Source of the DNA: an uncultured Nitrosomonadales bacterium
GTDB taxonomy: Bacteria; Pseudomonadota; Gammaproteobacteria; Burkholderiales; Methylophilaceae
Assembly (NCBI GenBank): GCA_913048465.1
Contig: CAJWVO010000005.1
Span: 1-64,000 of the forward strand
Direction of reading: 5' to 3'
DNA length: 64,000 nt
In this document: positions 28,296-37,434 of the stretch, one piece after another
Layout: each line of letters begins with the position of its first letter
Position numbering within the stretch: position 1 is the stretch's first letter
Made by a program: the position numbers and the translations under genes
The notes under the pieces: generated by a model
What the model was told of the DNA's origin: nothing
The model's database searches: none
Seen by the model: the letters and a program-made list of their open reading frames with translations, nothing else

Positions 28296-29494
28296 TGTAT
28301 TTGCTCCCATTTAGGAAATGGGTCATTGAAGGTTGACCAGTAATCGTCACTATTATCCATTTCATCGTCAGATAAAAGGCATTCATTAAGTGCTTTGATC
28401 ATTCTTTCTTTATCAAGCCTCTGTCCAATAAAAACCAGCTCTTGTCTCATGTCGCCATATGGCTCAACCCATAATTCTTTAATGGCATCCTGGGATTCAC
28501 TATCAATTGGCCATTCATTTCTGGGGACAGATTTCCAGAACTTTCCTGCAAAACCATAACTTGCTATACCGCCGGCTTGATTCCATTGCCCAACATATCC
28601 ATTTCTTGTACACAACCAAAAGTAACCTTTCGAGCGAATGAGCTTCCCAAATTTGTTTAAATTATGAAGAAAATAATTAAATTTTTCTGGATTGAATGGC
28701 TTTCTGGCTTGGTAGCTAAAGCTGCTGATACCATATTCCTCTGTTTCAGGTATGTGTTCACCCCTTATTTCTTTAAGCCAGCCCGGTGATTCTTCTGCTT
28801 TATCAAAGTCAAACATATTAGTATTGATAACTTCACTTAAATCTACATTACCATGACTAATTGGGATGATTTTTGCACGTGTATTTAATGTTTTTAAAAT
28901 AGCTTTCAACCTGTCAATATCCTTTTTTTCTGCTAAATCAGTTTTACTCAGTAAAATTACATCAGCAAATTCAATTTGATCAATTAGCAGGTTAGCTACT
29001 GTTCTCTCATCATCCTCACCAAGAGACTCTCCAGTCTCCTTGAGATATTTGGCTTCATCATAATCTTTTAAAAAGTTAAAAGAGTCTACAACTGTAACCA
29101 TAGTATCAAGTCGTGAAACATCTGATAGAGATGTACCGTCTTCATCTTCAAATGTAAATGTTTCTGCAACGGGTAGAGGTTCTGATATACCTGTTGATTC
29201 AATTACTAAGTAATCAAATTTACCCTCCTTAGCTAGTTTGTTTATTTCAATCAGTAAATCTTCTCTTAATGTGCAGCATATGCAGCCATTACTCATTTCA
29301 ACTAATTTTTCTTCTTTGCGATTTAAAGATACATCGTTATTTACTGCTTGTGCATCAATATTGATTTCACTCATATCATTTACAATTACTGCTACTCTGA
29401 GACCTTCTCGATTGTTTAATATGTGATTTAGAACTGTAGTTTTGCCAGCACCAAGAAAGCCAGACAAAACAGTAACTGGTAGTTTCTTATCCAT
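28292..29494 (-). CDS. COG0523 / CobW-type metallochaperone GTPase
   Basis: 400-residue G3E GTPase. The P-loop GFLGAGKTT is at 12-20, the metal-binding Cys motif CICC at 71-74, the SKTDL guanine motif near 182, and a CobW C-terminal domain occupies about 255-395. COG0523 proteins deliver metals, often zinc under starvation (ZigA/YeiR type). The neighbours, DUF1826 and a His/Cys-rich small secreted protein, support zinc rather than cobalt or nickel. Translationally coupled to DUF1826. Confidence 0.9.
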   Translation of the reverse strand: MDKKLPVTVLSGFLGAGKTTVLNHILNNREGLRVAVIVNDMSEINIDAQAVNNDVSLNRKEEKLVEMSNGCICCTLREDLLIEINKLAKEGKFDYLVIESTGISEPLPVAETFTFEDEDGTSLSDVSRLDTMVTVVDSFNFLKDYDEAKYLKETGESLGEDDERTVANLLIDQIEFADVILLSKTDLAEKKDIDRLKAILKTLNTRAKIIPISHGNVDLSEVINTNMFDFDKAEESPGWLKEIRGEHIPETEEYGISSFSYQARKPFNPEKFNYFLHNLNKFGKLIRSKGYFWLCTRNGYVGQWNQAGGIASYGFAGKFWKSVPRNEWPIDSESQDAIKELWVEPYGDMRQELVFIGQRLDKERMIKALNECLLSDDEMDNSDDYWSTFNDPFPKWEQIQ

Positions 29495-29534
29495 TTTAAT
29501 TCCTTTAAATTTTTATTTATAAATAAAAGTAATT

Positions 29535-29843
29535 TTAGGAACTAGTTGGTGGACCTCGAATAAATAGATTTTTTGTGAAAAGAAAATTGTGATTTCTTAG
29601 ATAGATCGATAAATCAGCATTGCTAATTTTTTCATCGAACCAATAATTTTCATGCGCATAGATATTTGAAAGCTGCTTAAATACATTACAGTCATCACAT
29701 TCTTTATTGTAATGCGAGTCATTTTCATGTTTATGTATTTGTGAATCTAAATCTGCTATGTGTTTGTATTCGTGAACAAGATGTGCTCCATTAAAATAAA
29801 TAAATAGAGCTAATACAAACCAAAAGGCACTTCTAAAAATCAT
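29535..29843 (-). CDS. Small His/Cys-rich protein, zinc-uptake-chaperone-like
   Basis: 102 residues with an N-terminal hydrophobic segment (about 4-22, signal or anchor). A His-rich centre with HKHEND and CDDC near residues 38-52 is followed by a C-terminal RGPP. This layout resembles small proteins annotated as zinc-uptake chaperones or DUF2946 beside zinc genes. It probably binds metal outside the cytoplasm. It is first in the run leading to the COG0523 GTPase, 40 bases downstream. The identification is by pattern only. Confidence 0.55.
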   Translation of the reverse strand: MIFRSAFWFVLALFIYFNGAHLVHEYKHIADLDSQIHKHENDSHYNKECDDCNVFKQLSNIYAHENYWFDEKISNADLSIYLRNHNFLFTKNLFIRGPPTSS

Positions 29844-29853
29844 ACTTCACATA

Positions 29854-29878
29854 TTACATAAAAATTTAAAAAATGTAA
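29854..29878 (-). promoter_or_regulatory. Inverted repeat upstream of zinc-type operon
   Basis: The hexamers TTACAT (29854-29859) and ATGTAA (29873-29878) form an inverted repeat just upstream of the small His/Cys-rich gene. Zur operators also carry ATGTTA-like half-sites, but spacing and sequence here are not canonical, so this is only a candidate operator. Confidence 0.3.
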
Positions 29879-29963
29879 CAACTTTAAAATTTTACCTTCA
29901 ATGTTTTTTAAAGAATTACAATATAGCTTTACTATGTCTAAAACCATATTGATCTTAAATGTA

Positions 29964-30098
29964 TTAATTAAATCAGATAATTGTAATGAATAAATATTTA
30001 CCGAAAATAATTTTCATTACTTTATATAGCAATTTGTCTTTTGCGGAACAATTGTTAAATCAAGAACTTTATACATCAACTATATGTTGGGTTTTTAG
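29964..30098 (+). pseudogene. Internally deleted remnant of an autotransporter gene
   Basis: From TTAATTAAAT through an ATG at 29986, this segment matches the start of the autotransporter gene (25261-25362) with few mismatches, including the signal-peptide codons. At AAATCAAGA (30057-30065) it jumps to the last 33 bases of that gene (27392-27424). The same 9 bases occur at 25354-25362 and 27383-27391 in the intact copy, so a deletion between short direct repeats explains it. The join shifts the reading frame by one, leaving a 47-codon open frame (29986-30129) that is unlikely to be functional. Confidence 0.85.
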
Positions 30099-30167
30099 AA
30101 ATATAGACTTTTCTGAAACTTTTGTTTGAAACAATATCTAAAAAAATAACCATATTAAGGTTTGATC

Positions 30168-31298
30168 ATGTTAAAAAAAATTACCTTTTTTATTTTTAGT
30201 TTTTATATTTCGTTTGTTACAGCAGAACCAACAATAAGTAATTACAAAAATTATCCCAAAACTAATTCAGAATATAAGTTACAAAAACTTGATGTTTCTT
30301 TTGAACATCCTTGGGGTATTACCTCCCTTAATAATAATGAGATGATCATTTCAGAAAAAGGGGGCGGTTTATTTAAATTCAATAAAAAAACTGCCGCAAA
30401 AATACAAATTAATCACAATATCCAACACGTTGAATACAAACCTGGAGGTAAGCAGGGTGGTTTGTTGGACGTTTATTTCAATCCAAATGATGAATATTTA
30501 TATTTTACTTATAGCTATGATCATGATGGTAAATTTTCCAGTTCAGCGATTGCCAAGGGCAAGTTTCAGGCTCACGAAATTACAGATTTTCAAAATCTTC
30601 TAATTGCCTCACCAAAATTAAAAGAAAATAGGCACTATGGATCACGCATCGTAATTAAAGATGACAATCTATATGCCGGTTTTGGGGAGCGAGGTGGTGA
30701 GATGATTGCACAAGATCCGAATGCCCATCCAGGCAGCATCATTCGAATTAAAACGGATGGGTCAGTTCCAAGTGATAACCCCCACTTTACATCTCGTCCT
30801 GATTGGCTCCCTGAAATATACTCCATCGGTGTAAGAAATCCACAAGGAATTACTTTGACACCAGAAAATGATATTTTATTTTCGAGTCACGGTCCTAGAG
30901 GTGGAGACCATATTGCGATCGCTCAGCCTGGAGCAAATTTTGGCTGGAAACATATATCATGGGGTGGTAGTGAATACACTGGTATCAAGATTGGTAAATC
31001 ACCGTTCGATGATCAATTTACCTCAACCAAACTGAACTGGGTACCTTCGATGGCTATCAGTAGTGTACAATTTTATTCAGGACAAACCTTTCCTGAGTGG
31101 CAAGGTGATTTAATTGTTTGTTCACTCAATGGGGAAAGTATCATTCGATTAGATTTTGAAGATGGAGAGATTGTTGGTGAGGAGGTTATCCTGAGTGGTG
31201 ATATAGGCCGCATCCGTGATTTTGAGATCGATCAAGATGGCGATATCTATTTCATTACTGATCTTAGAAAATCACCAGTTTGGAAATTAACACGTTAA
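30168..31298 (+). CDS. PQQ-dependent sugar (aldose) dehydrogenase, secreted
   Basis: 376 residues with a signal peptide (about 1-17, cleavage after VTA), then a six-bladed beta-propeller of the soluble PQQ aldose dehydrogenase family (YliI/Asd type). Typical stretches are HPWGIT near residue 46, the propeller GVRNPQGIT near 220 and HGPRGGDHI near 240. It would oxidise aldoses in the periplasm using PQQ and calcium. I chose the ATG at 30168, 7 bases behind AAGG, over a TTG 6 bases upstream. No PQQ biosynthesis gene is in the window. Confidence 0.87.
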   Translation: MLKKITFFIFSFYISFVTAEPTISNYKNYPKTNSEYKLQKLDVSFEHPWGITSLNNNEMIISEKGGGLFKFNKKTAAKIQINHNIQHVEYKPGGKQGGLLDVYFNPNDEYLYFTYSYDHDGKFSSSAIAKGKFQAHEITDFQNLLIASPKLKENRHYGSRIVIKDDNLYAGFGERGGEMIAQDPNAHPGSIIRIKTDGSVPSDNPHFTSRPDWLPEIYSIGVRNPQGITLTPENDILFSSHGPRGGDHIAIAQPGANFGWKHISWGGSEYTGIKIGKSPFDDQFTSTKLNWVPSMAISSVQFYSGQTFPEWQGDLIVCSLNGESIIRLDFEDGEIVGEEVILSGDIGRIRDFEIDQDGDIYFITDLRKSPVWKLTR

Positions 31299-31313
31299 TT
31301 ATTAGGAATGATT

Positions 31314-32132
31314 ATGAGATTACTTTGGATTTTATTAAGTTTAAGTTTGTTATCTAGCTCAGTATTTGCTGATGTTGTCATCCAGGGTTTCAAGATGCCT
31401 GAGTCAGTTGCTCAAGATAAAGACGGAAATATTTATGTCTCAGAAATAGGCGAACGAGATGTTGATAAAGACGGGAAAATTACAATGATTGATAAAAGTG
31501 GAAATTTAACAACAATCGTTGATGACTTATATGATCCGAAAGGTTTGGTACTGTTTGATAACAAAATTTACGTGGCTGATCGGGATGTTGTTGTTGAGGT
31601 AGATATTGAAAATAAAACATCTGCTGTTTACGCAGGAACAATGCAATTTCCAAGAAGCCCAGTCTTTTTGAATGATATTGATGTGGATGATAAGGGAAAT
31701 TTATATGTCTCTGATTCAGGCGATTTTAAGAGCACTGGTCAGATCTTTATAATTAAGACCTCGGGCGAAATAGAAACTATATTTGAGGATGAGAGAAATT
31801 TAATTAAAGCTCCAAACGGCCTTCTTCTGGATGGAGACTCACTCTATGTTTTGGACTGGGCCGGCGAGTTTTTTGAGGTTGATTTAAATAAAAAATCTTT
31901 CAAGAAAATAGCTGAGGGATTTAATGGCGGTGATGGAATTGCAAAAGTAAAAGATACATTCTTTTTAAGTAGTTGGTTAGAAGGTAAACTTTATAAGTTA
32001 ATTGCAGGTAAAGCTGAACTGATAAATGACAAGTTTGAAGCGGCAGCGGATATTAGCCTAAGTCAGGACAACAAAAAAGTTTACATCCCTGACATGAAGG
32101 CAGGCACACTAACAATTCTTGATGTGAATTAA
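31314..32132 (+). CDS. Secreted NHL/SMP-30-type beta-propeller protein
   Basis: About 272 residues with a signal peptide (MRLLWILLSL..., cleavage after VFA). Recurrent NHL/gluconolactonase-like motifs such as VAQDKDGNIYVSE, DIDVDDKGNLYVSDSG and ANGLLLDGDSLYVLD mark a beta-propeller. The ATG at 31314 has TAGGA at good spacing; an ATG 6 bases earlier is too close to it. Being 15 bases after the sugar dehydrogenase, it may act on the sugar lactone product, but this is inference and the enzyme activity is unproven. Confidence 0.72.
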   Translation: MRLLWILLSLSLLSSSVFADVVIQGFKMPESVAQDKDGNIYVSEIGERDVDKDGKITMIDKSGNLTTIVDDLYDPKGLVLFDNKIYVADRDVVVEVDIENKTSAVYAGTMQFPRSPVFLNDIDVDDKGNLYVSDSGDFKSTGQIFIIKTSGEIETIFEDERNLIKAPNGLLLDGDSLYVLDWAGEFFEVDLNKKSFKKIAEGFNGGDGIAKVKDTFFLSSWLEGKLYKLIAGKAELINDKFEAAADISLSQDNKKVYIPDMKAGTLTILDVN

Positions 32133-32957
32133 TCATTTTTTATATATCCGGCTTTTATTTCTATTTTTATTTCCCTGATAAAAACCTGGCTGTTCGATCA
32201 TCCTTAAATATTTTTGATGTTCGGTAAACTTACTAGTTGAGTAATGTTCTTCAATCATGTCGTTGGTAATGTAGGTTGGTACAATTACCTCATCCCCAGG
32301 ATTCCAATTTGCAGGCGTAGACACTTTATATCTATCTGCGACTTGGAGGGCTTCAACAGTCCTGAGAATTTCATAAAAGTTTCTTCCGACGTGCATGGGG
32401 TATGTGAGAATGGTTTGGACTTTTTTATCAGGCGAAATAACGAACACAGATCGAATTGTGGCTTTATGTTTAATCCCAAAGGCACTTTCATTAGGATTGG
32501 CATTCGGGTGTATCATATCAAAAATTTTTGCAATCTCCATTGAGGTGTCAGCGATGATTGGGTAATCCACATCAGGACGACTTTTAAATACATCGGTAAA
32601 CTTATCCAAAGATTTTTCAAGTGAAAACTCTGTTTTAATCTTGTCTTTATAAGCATTGACGTGCGGGATCCATTCTTTGTGGTCCTCTAGTGAGTCGACA
32701 CTAAGACCAATAAGTTTGACATTCTTATCAGCAAATTCGGGTTGAAGAAAAGCAGCGTATGCGAGCTCAGTTGTGCAGACCGGTGTAAAGTCTCCAGGGT
32801 GAGAAAATAATACCACCCAACTATCCTTAGACCATTTGTAAAAATTAAGATCACCTTTCGTTGTGCTGGCATCAAAGTCTGGAGTCACATCCCCAATTTG
32901 TAATGCATGACCGATACAATTAAATAAGATTAAAAAGGGGATGAGTAAATATTTCAT
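32133..32957 (-). CDS. 1-Cys peroxiredoxin (Prx6 type) with signal peptide
   Basis: 274 residues. The peroxidatic Cys61 lies in PVCTTE, preceded by the conserved SHPGDFTP. The Prx6-type C-terminal extension (about 165-274) is present. Apart from Cys14 in the leader there is no other Cys, so it is a 1-Cys enzyme. Unusually, residues 1-18 form a signal peptide ending GHA, whereas most Prx6 proteins are cytoplasmic. It should reduce peroxides in the periplasm with an unknown reductant. It overlaps the small upstream gene by 4 bases and converges on the propeller gene. Confidence 0.9.
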   Translation of the reverse strand: MKYLLIPFLILFNCIGHALQIGDVTPDFDASTTKGDLNFYKWSKDSWVVLFSHPGDFTPVCTTELAYAAFLQPEFADKNVKLIGLSVDSLEDHKEWIPHVNAYKDKIKTEFSLEKSLDKFTDVFKSRPDVDYPIIADTSMEIAKIFDMIHPNANPNESAFGIKHKATIRSVFVISPDKKVQTILTYPMHVGRNFYEILRTVEALQVADRYKVSTPANWNPGDEVIVPTYITNDMIEEHYSTSKFTEHQKYLRMIEQPGFYQGNKNRNKSRIYKK

Positions 32958-33157
32958 TTTGATCTTCTTTCTTGTTCAGATTCTTTAATTAACTTTTGGA
33001 CAATTTTCTGACTTACAAAAGGAAATAAAGATGGAATTAACGCATGGATAATTGAAGTAATTCCAGCATAGATTAGAAGGAAGCCAGCCCTAAAAGCAAA
33101 CATAAAATGTTTCCAGTATGGTTTTCCAGCTTCTGTTAAATGTTTTTTAAATAACAT
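32954..33157 (-). CDS. DUF6356 family small membrane protein
   Basis: 67 residues that resemble the DUF6356 family: an N-terminal HLTEAGKPYWKHFMFAF block, one hydrophobic segment (about 25-48) with HALIPSLFPF, and a basic tail. The function is unknown. It is translationally coupled to the periplasmic peroxiredoxin, which suggests a shared transcript. It diverges from cutA. Confidence 0.65.
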   Translation of the reverse strand: MLFKKHLTEAGKPYWKHFMFAFRAGFLLIYAGITSIIHALIPSLFPFVSQKIVQKLIKESEQERRSK

Positions 33158-33203
33158 ATGATTTTAACTATAATGTATTGAAAATAATTTGAATAGTTTT
33201 TTT

Positions 33204-33530
33204 ATGTTGTTTAATAGACCTAAACTCATCATAACTACATTACCCAAAAAAAAATGTAAGCCTTTCATTTGTGAATTACTCAATCAAAGATTGATTGCAT
33301 GTGCCAACGTTATTGATAATGTTCAGTCGATGTATTGGTGGAAAAATAAAATCACTACAGACTCTGAAACAGTAGTGATGATGAAAACCACAAAAAAGAA
33401 AATTAAAGGGATAAAAAATTTTTTTCTAAAAAATCACCCATACGAGACGCCAGAGTTAATTGTGCTTGATGTACATGCAGAGCAAAAATATTTAGAATGG
33501 ATGATAAAGGAGACTGATGTTAATGAATAA
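33204..33530 (+). CDS. cutA: Divalent-cation tolerance protein CutA
   Basis: 108-residue CutA1 family protein, trimeric ferredoxin-like fold. Signature parts are LIACANVI near residue 33, the SMYWWKNKI stretch near 44 and HPYETPELIVLD near 80. Family members bind Cu(II) but the physiological role is unclear. The ATG at 33204 is preferred over a TTG 15 bases upstream. The last codons overlap the start of the next small gene. Confidence 0.9.
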   Translation: MLFNRPKLIITTLPKKKCKPFICELLNQRLIACANVIDNVQSMYWWKNKITTDSETVVMMKTTKKKIKGIKNFFLKNHPYETPELIVLDVHAEQKYLEWMIKETDVNE

Positions 33531-33681
33531 ATATTTTATCGACTACCCACAAGAAAGAATTGAGGAGGGCGTGAATAATTATCAGTGTCAATTTTGTAAA
33601 GTGTCCACTCTAACAATTAACGGATTACTGGAAAATCATTTACCTGAATGTGAATATAGAAAGCAAAAGGAATCAAATTAG
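33523..33681 (+). CDS. Small putative zinc-ribbon protein
   Basis: 52-residue open frame that overlaps the cutA stop and ends in a TAG whose G starts the next gene's GTG. It contains CQFC (residues 22-25) and HLPEC (about 39-43), a Cys2-His-Cys arrangement suitable for zinc binding. Tight coupling on both sides supports a real gene. I do not recognise the family. Confidence 0.6.
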   Translation: MNKYFIDYPQERIEEGVNNYQCQFCKVSTLTINGLLENHLPECEYRKQKESN

Positions 33682-33920
33682 TGAGTAATAATAGCCTGAT
33701 CAAGGCCCTTGAGTTAGCAATTAATGATGAATGGGATGCGTCTCACAAAATTGTACAAGAGATGCATTCAAATTATTCGAATTGGATCCATGCTGTCCTT
33801 CATAAGATTGAGGGAGATGAATCTAACAGTCGTTATTGGTATGCCCAAACGGATCATAAATATGATGAATTCCAAGATCCGTTAGATGAATTAAGAGCAA
33901 TACAGTCTGAGCTTACTTAG
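33681..33920 (+). CDS. Conserved small hypothetical protein
   Basis: 79 residues starting with GTG that overlaps the previous stop. The pattern [12 protein letters not shown] ... [23 protein letters not shown] matches a widespread proteobacterial family of unknown function, probably helical and TPR-like. It ends 8 bases inside the end of convergent prpD. No function is assigned. Confidence 0.7.
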   Translation: MSNNSLIKALELAINDEWDASHKIVQEMHSNYSNWIHAVLHKIEGDESNSRYWYAQTDHKYDEFQDPLDELRAIQSELT

Positions 33921-35373
33921 TGTATAGATCGACATATTCATTTACTGGTGTTTTTTGAAGTAAATCAATATCTAAATTAAGATTCATTATTTTTTTAGCC
34001 TGGGTATCATCAAATTCACGCTTCAGGTTAATGTCAAATTTTTTAATTAATTCAGGAATCCCCTCACTTCTTCGACGTCGATGCCCAATCGGATACTCAA
34101 CCGCAACCTGCTCAGAAGATGAGCTATCTTTGTAAAAAATTTGTACTGCGTTGGCAATCGATCTTTTATTAGGGTCAAGATAATCTTTGGTATATTCTGG
34201 TTTCTCAATACAGGTCATTTTTTCACGAAGTGCATCCACCCGTGGATCATTTGCCGCCTCGTCCTCATAATCTTGCGCAGTAAGATTGCCTTTGAGTAAA
34301 CCAATTGCAGTCATATACTGTATGCAGTGATCACGATCGGCAGGGTTGTTTAGTGGACCTGTTTTATCGATAATCCTGATCGCTGATTCATGTGTAGCAA
34401 TTTCAATTCGATCAATACCATCAATCTTCTCTAGAGTATCTATTAAGTCAATATTATTCTTATGTAACGCTAAAGCGCATTCCACTGAAGTTTGAGCATG
34501 GAATTCAGCTGGAAAGGATATTTTAAAGAGAACATTTTCCATCACATAGGAAGAGTATGCCTGTGTAAATTCAAAAGGTTTGCCTTTAAATAGTACATCA
34601 TAAAAGCCCCATGTTTTAGCACTGAGTGCTGTTGGGTATCCCATTTCACCTTTCATTACAATTAACGCTAATCTCACAGCACGGCTGGTCGCATCACCCG
34701 CAGCCCATGATTTTCGGGAACCTGTATTAGGTGCATGGCGGTAAGTTCTTAGACTTTGTCCATCTAACCATGCATTCGAAACAGCATCAATGATTTGCTC
34801 ATATGTAGCTCCCAGCATCTTTGCAACGACCGCTGTTGAGGCTACTTTGACTAAAAGTACATGATCTAAACCTACTCGATTAAAACTATTCTCAAGAGCA
34901 AGCACCCCTTGAATTTCATGGGCTTTGACCATGGCGATGAGCACATCTTTCATAAGAAGAGGGGATTGTCCTTCTGCAATTCTTGTTCTTGATAACCAAT
35001 CCGCAACCGCTAAAATACCTCCCAGGTTATCTGATGGATGACCCCATTCAGCTGCCAGCCATGTGTCGTTGAAATCTAGCCATCGAATCATGGCGCCAAT
35101 ATTAAATGCTGCATTGATGGGATCTAGTTGATAACTAGTTCCTGGAACTTTAGCACCATTGGGAACAGTGGTTCCAGGAACAATCGGCCCTAATAATTTT
35201 GTGCATGCTGGGTAACTCAGTGCTTCTAGACCACATCCTAATGTATCCATTAAGCAATATCTTGCAGTATCTATAGCCTCATCGCTATTAATTTCATACT
35301 CATTTACATATTTTGCAATATCTACGGTGACTTGATCGGGCTCAGGCCTTACATTAGAAATGTGTGAAGACAT
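33913..35373 (-). CDS. prpD: 2-Methylcitrate dehydratase (MmgE/PrpD family)
   Basis: 486 residues, the usual PrpD length. Conserved parts include [14 protein letters not shown] near residue 42, [20 protein letters not shown] near 94, and [18 protein letters not shown] near 222. It dehydrates 2-methylcitrate to 2-methyl-cis-aconitate and needs an aconitase for the rehydration step. It is last in the minus-strand prp operon, 13 bases after prpC. PrpD can also act on citrate in some organisms. Confidence 0.93.
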   Translation of the reverse strand: MSSHISNVRPEPDQVTVDIAKYVNEYEINSDEAIDTARYCLMDTLGCGLEALSYPACTKLLGPIVPGTTVPNGAKVPGTSYQLDPINAAFNIGAMIRWLDFNDTWLAAEWGHPSDNLGGILAVADWLSRTRIAEGQSPLLMKDVLIAMVKAHEIQGVLALENSFNRVGLDHVLLVKVASTAVVAKMLGATYEQIIDAVSNAWLDGQSLRTYRHAPNTGSRKSWAAGDATSRAVRLALIVMKGEMGYPTALSAKTWGFYDVLFKGKPFEFTQAYSSYVMENVLFKISFPAEFHAQTSVECALALHKNNIDLIDTLEKIDGIDRIEIATHESAIRIIDKTGPLNNPADRDHCIQYMTAIGLLKGNLTAQDYEDEAANDPRVDALREKMTCIEKPEYTKDYLDPNKRSIANAVQIFYKDSSSSEQVAVEYPIGHRRRRSEGIPELIKKFDINLKREFDDTQAKKIMNLNLDIDLLQKTPVNEYVDLYTK

Positions 35374-35386
35374 TTTTAACCTTTCT

Positions 35387-36532
35387 TTATCTTTGATTTA
35401 TTGGTGTGTACGGTCTGTTATCTGGTCCGGTATATTCTGCATTTGGTCTGATAATTTTATTATCAATCCTTTGTTCGATTACATGAGCTGCCCAACCTGT
35501 TGTTCTTGAAATTACGAAAATTGGAGTAAACATAGAAGTTGGGATACCCATCAGATGGTAGCTCGATGCACTGTACCAGTCTAAATTAGGGAACATTTTC
35601 TTCTCATCCCACATTACTTTCTCAATTCTTTCTGAGATGTTAAATAAATTCATATCCCCAGCATCATCTGATAATGCCCTTGAAACAGATTTGATACTTT
35701 CATTTCTCGGGTCACCAATAGTGTAAACGGGGTGTCCAAAACCAATGATGATTTCTTTACGAGCCATGCGTTCACGGATATCATTTTCAGCATCATCAGC
35801 ATCTTTGTAGCGTGCAATAATCTCCATCGCAGCTTCATTGGCGCCACCATGTTTCGGTCCACGAAGTGCGCCAATAGCGCCTGTGATCGCTGAATACATA
35901 TCGGACAAGGTTCCTGCAATGACACGAGAGGTAAAAGTAGATGCATTAAATTCATGCTCTGCATACAATACAAGTGAAGTATTCATTGCCTTTTCATGAA
36001 GCTCTGATGGTGCTTTGCCATGTAATAAGTATAGAAAATGTCCTGCGATGGAATCCATCTTAGATACACAATCTATTTTCTTTCCATTGTGTGAAAAATG
36101 ATACCAATAGATCAACATTGAACCAAAACAAGAAATGAGGCGATCAGCAATATTTTTTGTCTTTTCAATATCACGATCTTCACCTTCCTGTTCAATTGTT
36201 CCTAGGACAGAGCAACCTGTTCGCATCACATCCATTGGATGTGCATTTTTAGGAAGTTGCTCTAAAGCAATCTTGACAGTATCTGGAATATCTCGAAGAG
36301 TCTTAAGTTTATCTTTGTATGCTGCTAATTGATCAGAATTTGGCAATTCACCATGAATTAATAAATAAGCCACTTCTTCAAAATTAGAATATTTTGCTAG
36401 TTCTAGAATGTCGTAGCCACGATAATGCAGATCGTTTCCTGTGTGCCCAACAGTACAAACTGCTGAAGTACCAGCATTTACACCTGCAAGGGCAACTCCT
36501 TTTTTGACTTTTTTTTCAGCAACATTATTCAT
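35387..36532 (-). CDS. prpC: 2-Methylcitrate synthase
   Basis: 381-residue citrate-synthase-fold protein of the PrpC subgroup. It condenses propionyl-CoA with oxaloacetate. Motifs: [16 protein letters not shown] near residue 27, [14 protein letters not shown] near 225 and [16 protein letters not shown] near 261. The short N-terminus (no extra domain) and the position between prpB and prpD favour methylcitrate over citrate synthase, although activity on acetyl-CoA cannot be excluded. No other citrate synthase is in the window. Confidence 0.93.
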   Translation of the reverse strand: MNNVAEKKVKKGVALAGVNAGTSAVCTVGHTGNDLHYRGYDILELAKYSNFEEVAYLLIHGELPNSDQLAAYKDKLKTLRDIPDTVKIALEQLPKNAHPMDVMRTGCSVLGTIEQEGEDRDIEKTKNIADRLISCFGSMLIYWYHFSHNGKKIDCVSKMDSIAGHFLYLLHGKAPSELHEKAMNTSLVLYAEHEFNASTFTSRVIAGTLSDMYSAITGAIGALRGPKHGGANEAAMEIIARYKDADDAENDIRERMARKEIIIGFGHPVYTIGDPRNESIKSVSRALSDDAGDMNLFNISERIEKVMWDEKKMFPNLDWYSASSYHLMGIPTSMFTPIFVISRTTGWAAHVIEQRIDNKIIRPNAEYTGPDNRPYTPINQR

Positions 36533-36549
36533 AAATCCTCCCTCGTAAT

Positions 36550-37422
36550 CTATTTTTCCTGCTCAAAGAGCTCATCTAATTTTTTTTCGTACGCATGGTA
36601 ATTGAGAAATTCATATAATTCATTTCTGGTCTGCATCAGCTCAATCACATTTTGTTGAGTTCCATCTTTTCGTATTGATTCATAAACGGACAAGGCCGCT
36701 TTATTCATAGCTCTAAAGGCGCTTAATGGATACAAGATAAGACTTACATCAGCTCCAGCCAACTCCTCTCTAGTGAATAGCGGGGTAGATCCAAACTCAG
36801 TAATATTTGCCAGAACAGGGACTTTGACCGCATTAGAAAACTCTTGATACATAGATAATTCTGTCATAGCCTCAGGAAAGATCATGTCTGCACCAGCTTC
36901 TACACAAGCACATGCTCGATCAATTGCGCTTGATAAACCCTCTACTGCTAAGGCATCGGTTCGAGCCATAATGACAAAGTCTGGATCTGTTTTAGCATCA
37001 ACTGCCGCTTTGATCCGATCTACCATTTCCTGTTGAGATACAATGGCCTTATTTGGCCGGTGACCACATCTTTTTGCTTGCACCTGATCTTCAATATGAA
37101 CAGCTGCCGCTCCTGCCTTAATCGTCGACTTAATTGTCCGAGATATATTTAATGCGCCACCAAATCCTGTATCAATATCAACAAGCAAGGGGGTATCAGT
37201 CACATCAGTAATCCTTCTGATGTCTATCAATACATCTTCCATGGTTGATAGACCTAAGTCAGGAATCCCTAAGGAACCAGCCGCAACGCCTCCACCGGAA
37301 AGATATAAGGCCTTATACCCAGTTCGAGTGGCGAGCAGAGCATGGTATGCATTAATCGCACCAATTACCTGAAGAGGTTTTTCTTGAGCAAGGGCATCTC
37401 TAAATTTTTTACCGGCAGACAT
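36550..37422 (-). CDS. prpB: Methylisocitrate lyase
   Basis: About 290 residues of the isocitrate lyase/PEP mutase family. The signature KRCGHR near residue 122 carries the catalytic Cys, and DIDTGFGG near 83 is metal-binding. It cleaves 2-methylisocitrate to pyruvate and succinate. The ATG at 37422 follows GAAAGG at good spacing; the TTG one codon earlier is not needed. It is 12 bases behind the CoA-ester lyase gene. The succinate is presumably used by Sdh, encoded in the divergent operon. Confidence 0.94.
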   Translation of the reverse strand: MSAGKKFRDALAQEKPLQVIGAINAYHALLATRTGYKALYLSGGGVAAGSLGIPDLGLSTMEDVLIDIRRITDVTDTPLLVDIDTGFGGALNISRTIKSTIKAGAAAVHIEDQVQAKRCGHRPNKAIVSQQEMVDRIKAAVDAKTDPDFVIMARTDALAVEGLSSAIDRACACVEAGADMIFPEAMTELSMYQEFSNAVKVPVLANITEFGSTPLFTREELAGADVSLILYPLSAFRAMNKAALSVYESIRKDGTQQNVIELMQTRNELYEFLNYHAYEKKLDELFEQEK

Positions 37423-37434
37423 CAAATAACCTTT

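Noticed and set aside
35650-35973. 107-residue open frame inside prpC
   Set aside because: It is an alternative-frame shadow of a clear PrpC coding region.
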